From the NCBI GenBank assembly GCA_028023455.1, contig JAQFVV010006507.1:308001-372000 (forward strand): a DNA stretch of 64,000 nucleotides, given 5' to 3'. The notes below the pieces were generated by a model. That model saw only the letters and a program-made list of their open reading frames with translations, was not told the DNA's origin and ran no database searches. Each line of letters opens with the position of its first letter. Within the stretch, counting starts at the first letter, position 1. This DNA comes from Epiperipatus broadwayi. Lineage: Eukaryota > Onychophora > Udeonychophora > Euonychophora > Peripatidae. Of this stretch, positions 1 to 10,001 are shown in pieces. Made by a program: the position numbers and the translations under genes.

Positions 1-89
<89 letters not shown>
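1..89. repeat. (AAT)n microsatellite, cut by the window edge
   Basis: Uninterrupted AAT trinucleotide repeat from the first base to position 89. The same motif recurs at 9184, 9597, 15138, 28833 and 29400, so it is a dominant microsatellite of this genome. The true length is unknown because the window starts inside it. Confidence 0.97.
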
Positions 90-892
90 CCTGATATTCT
101 ACTATATAATTTTATGTAAAATATTTATAATTTACATATCTCTAATTAATTGTAACACTATATAACTTAACTTCCGTTATCATTGAGCCTGTATTTAATC
201 AGTTTTTCTTTTATTATCATGTGGCAATAGTCTTTTATTATATATATATATATATATATATATGTTTAAATATAACAATAATCCATCAAACTCACTAGCA
301 TGTAATTCCTTTTTATTTTTTCCCCTCCACTTGCAGGATGATTAAATATTCAGTTTAATTAAAGTAAGTCTTATTTTATTTTTGTAGATGCTCGTGAGTT
401 TGGGAAAAATAAAATAATTATATTCTAAGGTTATTGTAGAAAAACAGATCAACATCTATTTTTCTAAGAAATGTTTTTTCATTTTAAATAATAATGCACT
501 AATCCTAAATGTTAAATTTATTCTATATAAGTAAAATCTATTTATTATCCAAGTCATCACCACCACCCCATTCATTTCTGTATAAACATATTTATTTTAA
601 TAATGGCATTTATTAACCAAAATTTGTACTTATTTAACAGTGTGGGAAGGTATAAATATAGTAAAGTAAAGGGAAAGGGGAATCCTTATATTTTAAGAGT
701 TCTGTAGTCTAACTAATTTAAATAATCCATGTCTGTTTAGCAATTAAATCATACTATTATGTGGGATGTTTCATAGTGTATGGGCATTAATTAATTAAAT
801 AGTCTTTAAAAGTTATATTTATTGTTCCAAGCATTGTGTGCATATAGGCCTCATCTTTCGTATGTTCTATATATTTTTATGCTTTTTTACAT
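90..892. other. AT-rich non-coding stretch with a (TA)n tract
   Basis: No coding signal is visible on either strand. A (TA)n tract lies at about 238-262. The nominal 92-codon frame beginning at 822 runs into repeat D1 and has no recognisable protein similarity, so I do not treat it as a gene. Confidence 0.7.
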
Positions 893-2086
893 AGGAGTAT
901 CAGAAATCGAACCTCGTTATGTATCTCCAAGTTCAATAACCAGGCTCTTAACCCCCTGGGGACTTATTTGGTTGTATGAGCTCGCTTTATGTGGAAATCG
1001 CTCTGGAAAATCCAGCCAAGTAAAATGCACAATCGACCGCTCTTCATTCAAGAACCAATTCTGCCAACATCTGCAGGTTTATATCGGTCTCTTTTTTTAA
1101 AATAAATTCTCTGAAGCACCTGCTAAGATCTGTGACTGGATCACAGAAATAAGCCACCATGCACACACCACCTTTTTATTATATTTCTAATAAACCCATG
1201 AATATTCATAAATCATAATGTTATGATTCTGCTAACCAGATCTATTTATACTATTTAAAATGTGCATCTTCATGGTGACATTATTATAATTATATTCACC
1301 AGCTATCACACACACATTTGTCACTCCACAAACTAAATATTAATAAAATGTATCTTGTATAAATTTAATACTTCATCCTAAAATGATAATTGTCATCTAA
1401 ATCAGTTAAATGCTTATTTCTGTTCCTTCTTGGGGGTAGAGTGGTACCTCAAATGTATATTTTCTAATAGCACTAAGTCATTTATCCATTGTTATAGTTA
1501 TCCATTATTGGCATAGCCACAACCACAAAACAAAGTAATTTCTTAAATCTAATTTTATAAGTTATGAATAAAATGTAATATGATTTCTCTATGACCAATT
1601 GTCATATAATATATTTACAAGGCCAATGATTAATAAAATAATGACACACATACTGATTTATGTTTTGCTAAATTAATAAATTAAATATATATGTTATATC
1701 TTTTCAGAATCATTGTTTTCTTTTAGTTATAATAATATATTAATTAATAATTTATGCTCATACTGACTAGATAATCAACCTGCTAATATATAATTAATAT
1801 GAAAGGTCATGATTTTTAATTGCTTCCAATTTATATTTCATGCTAAGTTATTCCACCATTAAATTTAGATTAGAGTTTTTTGTGTCTCTGATGTGCAATG
1901 CTGGCAGAGAGAGATAAAAATAGATTGATATCAGGATTGTTGCTCATAAGTTGGTAGATCTAAAAAATAAGCAAATAGGTTCTGAGTTCATGAGTGTTCC
2001 TGACTTATGTATCTTGTGCATGATTGGATTCGATGTACTTTTGCCTAGATGCTATATCTTGTTATATGAACAGACAAAACCAACCA
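893..2086. repeat. Repeat D, copy 1 (LTR or LTR-plus-leader sequence)
   Basis: About 1.2 kb that matches the reverse complement of 50207-51395 along its whole length, with moderate divergence. Shared landmarks include the block at about 983-1013 (pairs with 51272-51300) and the block at 2040-2086 (pairs with 50207-50260). The right end reads CCAGTACA and abuts ATAT; the matching end of copy 2 abuts TATATAT. This resembles the TTACA-type ends of the other LTR-like elements here, so an LTR in plus orientation is plausible. A tRNA-like string, GTATCAGAAATCGAACC at about 897, could instead be a primer-binding site, which would make part of this leader sequence. I cannot decide between the two. 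Confidence 0.6.
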
Positions 2087-2106
2087 GTACAATATTTGCC
2101 AGGCAA

Positions 2107-2921
2107 ATAATGATAAATGTGGAGTGTGATGCAGAAAGTGCAGGGATAGAAATAGACAAAAAGGTGATGGAAGATGAATGTGGGAGTGAGGACATGGAAC
2201 AAATGAAGGAGTTGTTGGATTCATACGAGAGTGTATTTTCAGAATTTCCTGGAGTTATCAAAGGATATGAGCATAGGATAAAGCTTATGGAAATCCAACC
2301 ATATCAATCTTGAGCATACCCTATACGACACCAATACAGAAATGCAGTGGAGGAACAACTAGACAATATGCTAAAATGGGGACTTATTTCTAAGTGCTCC
2401 TCCTCATACAATAACCCACTAGTGACAGTAAAGAAATAGGACAGGTCTATTTAATTGTGCCTAGATGCATGGAAATTGAATTAAATAACAGTGTCTATAA
2501 GTGAATTTATTAATAAAATTCCATAAAAAATGATATTTTTGATTTAATGTCCAGTTACTGGCAAATCAGGCTGTATTCTGAGAACAGGGAATTCACTGCA
2601 TTCCATTATAACGAACAAGCAAATAATTTTGACCAAATTCCCTTTGGTTTAAAAAACAGCAGGGAAGGATTAATATAATGCCTTAACCAAGTATTGTCCA
2701 AAAAAATCAAAGACTTGATTATGATGTATGTGGATGATATCATTTTAGCCTCAGAAAGTGTGAAAGAACACTTTGAACATTTAAAGCTGCTATTCAATGA
2801 ATGTAAAAATAAAGGAATTAAAATAAATTTGGGCAAAAACCATTTAATGATGACAGAGATAATATTCTTGGGACACATTATTGATCAGCAAGGGATATTT
2901 TCAAATCCAGAGAAAATCTAA
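2107..2921 (+). pseudogene. Reverse transcriptase remnant of gypsy-1
   Basis: The N-terminal linker reads YESVFSEFPG and EHRIKL, the usual approach to a Ty3/gypsy RT where the pol polyprotein contacts the substrate peptide. A stop at about 2311 and several more through 2690 break the fingers and palm. From 2694 the palm motif YVDDIILASE (catalytic YVDD) is intact and is followed by FLGHIIDQQGI, the conserved block after the active site. In a working element this would copy the RNA genome into DNA. Here the reading frame is lost at least five times, so no functional product is expected. Confidence 0.88.
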
Positions 2922-3662
2922 GCTATACAAAATTTTTCAAGGTCAACAAAAAAGAAAGACATTAAATCTTTTCTTGGATTGTGTAATTTTTTTATCGGTT
3001 CTATAAGAAATTTTCCTCAGACATTGAGCATCTGTTACCACTATTAAGAAGAGACAAAAATGGGATGGGAAGAGCAACAAGAGTGCAGTTTTGAAAATGT
3101 AAAAAAAAAGACTTCTTAAATGAAGTCATGCTGTCATACCCAGATTTTAGTAAATCATTTGTGGTACAAATGGACAGCAGTGGAATCGGATTGGGGGTCA
3201 CATTATCTCAGGTGAAAGATGATGGGAGGTATGGGGGTGCTTTTCTTTGTAAGTCATTTATTAATTGAGCCAGAGAAAAATTATATTGTAACTGAGAGAG
3301 AGGCTTTAGCTATCATGTGGGCCTTTAAGTAGTTTAGGCAATACTTAATAGGATTGCAGGTGATAGTGATCACTGACCCCAGGAGCCTTGAGTTCCTCAA
3401 TCATAATTTTTTCACAAATAGTAGGCTGATCCGATAGACCCTATTCTTGCAAGAATTCAATTATAGTGTCCAGTACTTCCCAGACAAAGACAATGTGGTG
3501 CCAGATGCTTTAAGTCACTACCCAATAGAACATCAGCAACAACATTTGAATTGTAACAATGCCTACATAGCAATGGTGGAAATACATAAAGACAGGGAGA
3601 TAGAATATGGTTTGCAAAGGCTAAGGCAATTGCAAGAGAAGGATGCAGAATTAAACAAATAA
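2922..3662 (+). pseudogene. RNase H and connection domain remnant of gypsy-1
   Basis: The RT connection motif (SFLGLCNFF at about 2968) is followed by an RNase H core with VVQMDSSGIGLGV near 3160, where the first catalytic aspartate sits. VTEREALAIMWAFK near 3290 supplies the conserved glutamate. ITDPRSLEFL near 3369 corresponds to the usual TDH-S/R-L-F block. The tail from 3447 reads DKDNVVPDALSHYP, the standard end of a gypsy RNase H (normally VADALSR). Stops at about 3330 and 3436 interrupt it. Confidence 0.85.
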
Positions 3663-3689
3663 TATATATTATTTGCACCACCAACTTAT

Positions 3690-4788
3690 AGGTTGATCTA
3701 TAAACAATACACTATGGAAATAAAGGAAATGATATTGTCTAAAAGATAACCTTTTGCAGCACAAAAAGAGAGATGGCAAACATACATGAGTCATTCTTCT
3801 GATGGTCATGCAAAAACAGATAATTAAATACATACATAAAATGTATGGACAATATGGGTCAAGCAAAACTGAAATATAGCTAGGCAATTGGTTTTATTGG
3901 CCAAAAATGTATAGGGGTGTCTTAAACATCATTGAGAGATGTACCTTGTGTGCAAAAGCCAAACCCCCTAACATGTCAGACCAATATATGCATATAAGCC
4001 TAACAGTTTATTGGCAATAGACATTTATGGACCCTTACTGGAGTTTAATTAAAATAAATATCTGGTTGTAGCCTATGATGTTTTCTCCAAGTTCATGGCT
4101 GTCTACCCAGTGGTACAAGCTAATGCCAGACAGACTATACAGGTTCTTGAACATCAACATTTTTGAGATGTGGGAATCCCAAAGCAGATAATATTGGACC
4201 ATGAAATACCCTTTATGTCTGAAGAATGAAAAAGATGGATGGAGCATCACAAGATAAAACATATCCCCACTTCAATTCACAATCTGCAGCAATCCCTGCA
4301 AATAAATCATGAGGAAATTGGGATGATTATTCTGCGTGTAACTTCAGAGTAATCATCATAAATTGGCAAAGGAGGCAACGAGAGTCACCAACATGGTAAA
4401 TTGGTCAAAGAATGAATCAACAGGGTTCGAGCTCATCAGACTCCATCAAGAAAAAAATATTCCATACCCATTAAAAAACATCTTACTGATTACAGTGGCA
4501 TATATTGACAAGAAATGAGATGCTGATGAGGCACACTGTAAGCCTAGAAGGATGGGAAATATAAGACAAAGGAGACAAGGGAAGGTCAAATGTGTGTTTA
4601 AGTTGGGGGATGAAGTTATGGTGAGGGTAAATCCAGTAAGCCATCTAAAGAAGGGAATATACAAAAAATTTCAACCAATATATGATGGGCCCTATAAAAT
4701 CATAAAAGAGTATGTAAATAATGCATTTGCGGTTGGTCAGGGGTCAGGAAAAATGGAACATTCAATGCTCAATCTCTGCAATTACTAA
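3690..4788 (+). pseudogene. Integrase remnant of gypsy-1
   Basis: A degraded integrase zinc domain (a C-x2-C pair near 3940) precedes the catalytic core, where AIDIYGP near 4014 gives the first acidic residue and VVAYDVFSKF follows. A later block (ILDHEIPF near 4192) corresponds to the second aspartate region but has lost the usual D-x-G-x-x-F form. The C-terminal part from 4552 is an open frame with RQRRQGKVKCVFKLGDEVMV-type SH3-like sequence and YDGPYKIIKEY. The core carries several stops. Comparison with the better preserved minus-strand copy at 43.7-44.5 kb makes the assignment secure. Confidence 0.85.
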
Positions 4789-4934
4789 AGAAGGAAAATT
4801 AATAAATAACACAGCTACACAAAAATAGGAGAAAATGAACTTCAATCAAAACAAAGCAATGGGATTTTATAGTATTTATGAATTTGGATTTTGAAACTAA
4901 AATGCTCAGAATGAGATTTTAGTCTCAAGGGGAG

Positions 4935-5127
4935 TGACGGAAAAAATGAACTGAGGTAAAATGTGACCAAATGTTTAGTATGTTTAAGAGTAAAAATATT
5001 TAAAAAATTTATAAAAAAGAAGGTAAATAAAAGTAACTGCTATTCCCCATAAGCTATTCTTTAAATGGTTATTTACCATATTTCAAATGTGTTACGCTGA
5101 TTATATTTGAAAGTTAAAATTTATATA
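4935..5127 (+). mobile_element. 5' part of the gypsy-1 3' LTR
   Basis: The sequence begins TGACGG directly after a purine-rich AAGGGGAG tract, the expected polypurine tract and LTR start. An AATAAA at about 5026-5031 could be the LTR polyadenylation signal. The LTR is split at the TA at 5126-5127 by a Tigger-like transposon and resumes at 7049. The total LTR would be about 300 bp. Confidence 0.6.
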
Positions 5128-7046
5128 CAGGAATACCTTGATTAGTGTGGTTAATGAATCCTCCAGTTGTACCACATATATTAAAACTGCACTAATCAAA
5201 CTTAAAGACCTATGGGAATAATTATAATGAATCCTGGAAAAAATGAAAAATGTAAAAAAAAATTCTCTGTGTGCTCAAAATGTGCATAGAACTACTGAAA
5301 TGCACAATTAATGAAATATTAATTGAGAAAAAAGAATAATTTTAAATTGTATTTTTTGGAAAAAGAATTTAATGTCAATTGAACAGTCATAGATTTTTTT
5401 TCCTTTTATTCATAATTTTGTGATAACAATCAATTAGTTTATCTAACCTTTGACAAACATTCAAGCTTCTTTAATCATTTGGATGGACACATATGAACAC
5501 TTTGGTATTTTTTTAATAAAAATTTCTTCCGGGGCCATTTTCTTTCTCCTGTTTCATTTTCATCTTCCTCATATGTATTTTGATGTTCAATTTTAAAAAG
5601 ATCATCATCAGTTAAGTCTTTTGAATGTAATTCCAATAATTATCTCACATTTTCTGAATCTATTTCTTTAAAGCCGAGGCCTTTTCCAATTGTAGTAGTT
5701 TTATCAATAACTCTGTCAACAGTCTCATTTAAACCAAAAAAAGAATTTGCACATTCTTCCCAAAGATACTGTCAGTCTGCTCTCATGGAGCTATCTGTAA
5801 CTCTTTCCTATCATTTGTGTATGCTATGAACTGCTTGTTTAATATATTTTTTTGCCAAAATTCTTAGAAAGTGATCAAAACTATCTCCAGTTGTACCTTG
5901 AATTTCCTGAGAAAAAGTTTTTCCAATATGCTTTGAAGTTAGGAATGACTCTTAGGTTCATAGGTTGTAGTAAAGACACCATATTAGATGGTAGTAATAT
6001 GCACCTCACATCGTTATGTAAATCAGTGAGAAAGGTGGGATGCCCAGGGCTCTTGAACAAAAATGCATTCTGAACCACTTTTCAAATAACTGCTTTGTCA
6101 CTGAAGCCTTTTTATTCAATTTCCAATTCACTAAAATGGATTGCATGTTAACGAATTTGAATGCCCCTGGATTCATTGTATGATAAATTACATTTATGAC
6201 CTATTGTAAATGGTTCTTTTTTGCCAAAAATGTTATTATTGGCCTTTTCTTCTGGAATAAGCCAATTTCATCAATGTTAAAGCACTGGCTGCTTCCCCTG
6301 ATAATTTCTTATGATGAATTGACCTTTAAAATTTTGTAGCCAGTCTTGACTAGCTAAAAATGGTGAAATATCCTCTTGATGTTTTTTCAATGATGAAAAA
6401 AGGCTTAAAGATTTAATCCTAATGTGATTTCCATCAATAGGAACGCATTACTGATTATAATTTTCCCACCATGTGAAAAGCAATCTTCTATTTCAATCAT
6501 TAAAAAGACTTCTATTTCTAGTGCATTGCATACTTACTGATGAAGATGTCATGTTGCCTTTTTGTTAGTTCTCACTAGCTTAATTCAAAATAGCATGTAT
6601 TACTGACTTGCCTAAGCTTAGTGTACTGCTGATGTTTTATTTTTTCTTTCACCATTTATGAAATCATTTAATAACATCAAGTTTAGAATCCAAAGTGATG
6701 GGTTTTTATTTAGTTTCTTTTTTGTGTCCATGGCTATGAAGGATGATTAGAAAAGAAAAAAACAATTGAAAAAATTTTGAATGATAGAATGAGCATGCTT
6801 CATGCCTAGGCTTGACAAGGGTAGCTGAGTTATCCTCAACTGTCAAGTACAAGTTTTATGCTTCTGGCAGATGTAGATGGCACCTCTCATGAGTTGCCAA
6901 TTAATTATACCTGTAAGCATTTGCTGTTCAAAATAAAGAATGTCCTAAACAAATTTTTTAATGTGTAGTTCAAGGGATGGTCTAAAAAATTTTGGCACAT
7001 TAATTAGAACCCATTTTTCAAAACTACACTAATCAAGGGATTTCTG
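5128..7046 (-). mobile_element. Tigger/pogo-type DNA transposon, degenerate
   Basis: Inverted termini: the left end CAGGAATACCTTGATTAGTG and the right end, whose reverse complement is CAGAAATCCCTTGATTAGTG, differ at two of 20 positions. Both are flanked by the TA dinucleotide (5126-5127 and 7047-7048), the target duplication of pogo/Tigger elements. The 1.9 kb interior carries a broken transposase on the minus strand with CENP-B-like and DDE parts. It sits inside the 3' LTR of gypsy-1, so it inserted after that retrotransposon. Length and terminus style fit the Tigger/Jerky group. Confidence 0.9.
5500..6731 (-). pseudogene. Tigger/Jerky-like transposase pseudogene
   Basis: Read on the minus strand from an ATG at 6731. 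An N-terminal helix-turn-helix region includes FINGERKNKTSAV. A CENP-B-like DNA-binding segment has LLFTWWENYNQ and IRIKSLSLF near 6500-6400, followed by SQDWLQNFKGQF near 6350. The DDE core shows FNIDEIGLFQKKRP near 6270, carrying the first catalytic aspartate. KSPGHPTFLTDLHNDV near 6050 is the position where the family normally has D-N-A-P-G-H, so the second catalytic aspartate has been lost. LLPSNMVSLLQPMN follows at about 5975. An acidic C-terminal tail (LTDDDLFKIE) ends near 5550. Several stops and frameshifts make it non-functional. Confidence 0.88.
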
Positions 7047-7048
7047 TA

Positions 7049-7159
7049 CATATATTCAACAGTAACGGAAGTACTGGTTACTCCCAATAAGGCATGCAGT
7101 TTTATTTAAAAAACAAAACTTTAAATTTTATATTGTTTGACTATGATTATTTAGTTACA
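7049..7159 (+). mobile_element. 3' part of the gypsy-1 3' LTR
   Basis: This continues the LTR after the Tigger insertion and ends TTAGTTACA, immediately followed by TATATAA. TG...TTACA is the terminal pattern seen for other LTR-like elements here, and the TA-rich flank matches their insertion preference. The boundary is inferred from end motifs, since no intact 5' LTR is available for comparison. Confidence 0.5.
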
Positions 7160-7617
7160 TATATAAATAATTAAAGTAGAAATAATTGTACTTCCCACTG
7201 AATTATATAAATATTAACAAAAAAATACGAAATAAACGAATATTATCAATTTTTTTAAAAAGTCTGTTGTTATACAAGCTAAATTCGGTCTATTATTTTA
7301 TGTGCCAAATAAATAATGTGAAATCACTGCAATTCAAATAGCTTTAATAATATCTAAATATCAAATGAAAAGTCAGTTTCATAAATACTCATAACTTACC
7401 AATATGTTGTTAGTTATCATATTAATTATTACATAAATATTTGTATATGTGCATATATGCAAATTAATTTTGTTTCTAAATTCAAGATTACTTCAGCTCA
7501 TATAGTATAAATTAATTATTTATTAATTAAAAATATATTTACTAATTAAATTAAAGTAAAATAAAGTAAAATTAAGTGTAATCTTTGTAAATATCATTTA
7601 AACAGTTCTAAACTTAC
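7160..7617. other. AT-rich sequence, probably intron
   Basis: No coding signal, repeat match or RNA gene seen. It lies just 3' of exon B of the minus-strand host gene and after its splice donor, so it is probably intronic. Confidence 0.5.
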
Positions 7618-7785
7618 TCTGGATCAGCATTGCTTCCATAAATTCGAAGGATTCCAACTTCTAAATCAATAGAAGCATTTAGAGGTATATTTGGTTCAAA
7701 ACTCAACTCTCCACTATTGGGAGCATTTTTATAAAGTGAAATAATTTTGTGCTCAAGAAAATCATTTCCACCATTTTTTCCAATA
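7618..7785 (-). CDS. Host gene exon B (mesh/SUSD2/mucin-4-like?)
   Basis: A 168 bp exon on the minus strand. It follows a good acceptor (TCTTGCAG, ending at 7786) and ends at a good donor (GTAAGTT, 7617-7611). It contributes 1 nt + 55 codons + 2 nt with no stop and joins exon A exactly in phase across a 392 bp intron. The peptide includes LYKNAPNSGELSFEP and EVGILRIYGSN. That pattern (a strand, then A-P-N-S-G-x-x-x-F, then G-x-x-R-I) resembles the extracellular region before the AMOP domain in the mesh / sushi-domain-containing protein 2 / mucin-4 family, which are membrane-anchored adhesion or septate-junction proteins. That the exon is real is well supported; the family is a tentative reading from memory of the pattern. 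Confidence 0.75.
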
Positions 7786-8177
7786 CTGCAAGATTAGAGA
7801 ATAATAAAAAAACTTGTAATTTTTTTCCTTTTTTTAACAATGCTCTTCAGTAAAAAAAAATGCAGAAAAGGCCTATTTTAAATGCACAAACATTTGTTCA
7901 TTGTTTCTCTATGTAATAAAGTAGCTTCTCTCATTCTTCTAACATAAACATGGGTGCACTTTTGATGAAGTTTATCATGAGAACTATGCACATGATAAAC
8001 TTCAGCAAAAATTCACCCAGCTTTAAGTTATAAAAAAGAAAGAAATCACTTCATTATGCAGATGAATAAATTTATGCAAACTTAACTAACAAGTACAAAA
8101 GAAGGAAAACATCATTACTATAAAATGTATTTGTAAATTACTAATGGTAATTGAATATAAGGAAAATATATACTTAC
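7786..8177 (-). other. Intron between host exons A and B
   Basis: A 392 bp AT-rich GT-AG intron: donor GTAAGTA at 8177-8171 and acceptor CTTGCAG at 7792-7786. A locally complementary pair near 7960-8005 (TTTATCATGAG with CTGAAGTTTATC on the other strand) may form a hairpin. No coding content seen. Confidence 0.7.
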
Positions 8178-8322
8178 TAGTATTTAACCAAATCAACATT
8201 TATTTCAGAATCATCAACAAGAGCTTTGTTCCATTTAATATTGTAGAAACCAAAATGTGAATTATTTTCCCAAAGAGATGGGTTCATCCTTACAATTGTA
8301 GGTTTAAAATCCTCAGGAGAAA
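8178..8322 (-). CDS. Host gene exon A (mesh/SUSD2/mucin-4-like?)
   Basis: A 145 bp minus-strand exon between an acceptor (GTATATAG, ending at 8323) and a strong donor (GTAAGTA). It contributes 2 nt + 47 codons + 2 nt, so a preceding exon must supply one base and exon B one base; the phases agree. The peptide begins SPEDFKPTIVRMNPSLW and continues FYNIKWNKALVDDSEINVDL. The I-K-W followed by D-x-x-I-N-V-D-L is like the beta strands of the mesh/SUSD2 region between the IPT-like and AMOP domains. No start codon or signal peptide is in this exon. The rest of the gene is not found here, and transposons have invaded its downstream side. Confidence 0.78.
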
Positions 8323-9183
8323 CTATATACATGAACACAAAAAACAAAGTAAGATGAATTGGCAAATCATTTACTTGTCATGTAAAAATTTTTTTTTTCC
8401 TAAAATCTGATAAATAAAAATAAAAAGTTACCATTGGTGATGATCAAAAATTTACTGCTTAACCATGATAACATATCTTAAAATTCCATATATCCACAAA
8501 TTTATTTTTCAATAAATTATTAATATGTCTAAATGTGCTAAAATGCAGATATTGGTGGAGCTAATTACAAATAATAAAATTAATGGCTGACTGCTTTCAA
8601 TAAAATGTTATCTTCTCATAATCACAGCCCGCTTATAATTCACATTTTCTGAAACAACCATGATTAATAAAATAAAGGTAAAATACTATTCAACAAAATA
8701 GTAGTTGGTTGTTACAGATATGAAATTGTATTATCTGGTTGTTGAACAATTGATATAAATTTGGGAGGTGATTTTTATTTAATAGTGTGAGGATCTACTT
8801 CCACAGCAATGGTAGTTTTATTATTTATGAAGCTTATTTATGCAGTTTGATATTTTGAATTGTCTATAGCCTCCTTAATACTCCTCGATGTTGAGATTTG
8901 AATGCAGATATAAATTTAGTATTCAAAAAATTCATGTGGTGATATGGCTCTAAAATATGCAAAACGAGTGCTTAGAGTATTGTTATTATGTTAATGAATG
9001 TATCTGTTCTAACACATTAAAAATATATGTTTCTAACGTGTTTTAACACATACCATGAAGAATTTTACTCACTGCAGCAATGTGCTTACATTGTTGGATT
9101 AAACATAAATAGGTAACTGGCAGTCTGCTCATTAAAATTAATTTAGGAGAAAATAAGATGTAAATTTCCCATTTAGGTTGTTT
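8323..9183. other. AT-rich sequence, probably upstream intron
   Basis: About 860 bp without a recognised gene, repeat or RNA. It is probably intron upstream of exon A on the minus strand. No convincing further exon with matching phase was found. Confidence 0.5.
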
Positions 9184-9394
<211 letters not shown>

Positions 9395-9596
9395 ATTGAA
9401 AGCTTTCAGGCTAAGATGCTTAAGACTGGCTTATATATGTATAAAAAAGTTAAGTTTAGAAAAGGGTATCAACCTTTTCTATCAAAATCTCTGTCTTGTG
9501 TCTAAGCTTGATTATTTATTAGATATCTGTTTAAAATCTGAGTGGCTTTTTCTGTTATAATTGCGCATGTGAAAAAGGCTAGAATACTTTCAATTT
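9395..9596. other. Unique-looking 200 bp between two TAA tracts
   Basis: Non-repetitive island between two (TAA)n arrays. It may be the 3' end of another element or an interruption of one ancestral array. No gene seen. Confidence 0.4.
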
Positions 9597-9778
<182 letters not shown>

Positions 9779-10001
9779 AGACCGCAGCAAATCTCTGCTG
9801 AGGTAAGAAGCAATCCTTAAGTTCTCCGATGTAAGTATTTATTTTTTACTTTTGTTCCAACTTGTTATTCGCAAAACAAACATAATACAGGAAAAATCGA
9901 ATTATATAATAGATTAATAGTGTTTTTTAAAAAATATCGGTGTGTTTTAATATCTTTTTTTTAAAAAAATAAAAAAATACTGACTTGAGTCAGAATAAAT
10001 C

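Larger units (their letters stand above)
2087..4934 (+). mobile_element. Degenerate Ty3/gypsy retrotransposon internal region (gypsy-1)
   Basis: Pol remnants occur in the order RT, RNase H, integrase, which is the Ty3/gypsy order. Gag and protease are missing: the sequence goes straight from repeat D into the linker before RT. Multiple stops and frameshifts interrupt every domain, so the copy is dead. The 3' end has a purine tract (about 4926-4934) followed by TG, as expected before a 3' LTR. Its protein motifs are close to those of the minus-strand element at 43.4-48.0 kb, so both belong to the same or sister families. Confidence 0.9.

Noticed and set aside
822-1100. 92-codon frame with a hydrophobic start
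   Set aside because: Most of it lies in repeat D, whose second copy does not keep the frame, and nothing is recognisable in it.
1951-2086. Start of the 120-codon frame read as a gypsy protease
   Set aside because: This part belongs to repeat D, which recurs at 50.2 kb without pol sequence, and it has no DSG motif. Only the part after 2087 is RT-related.
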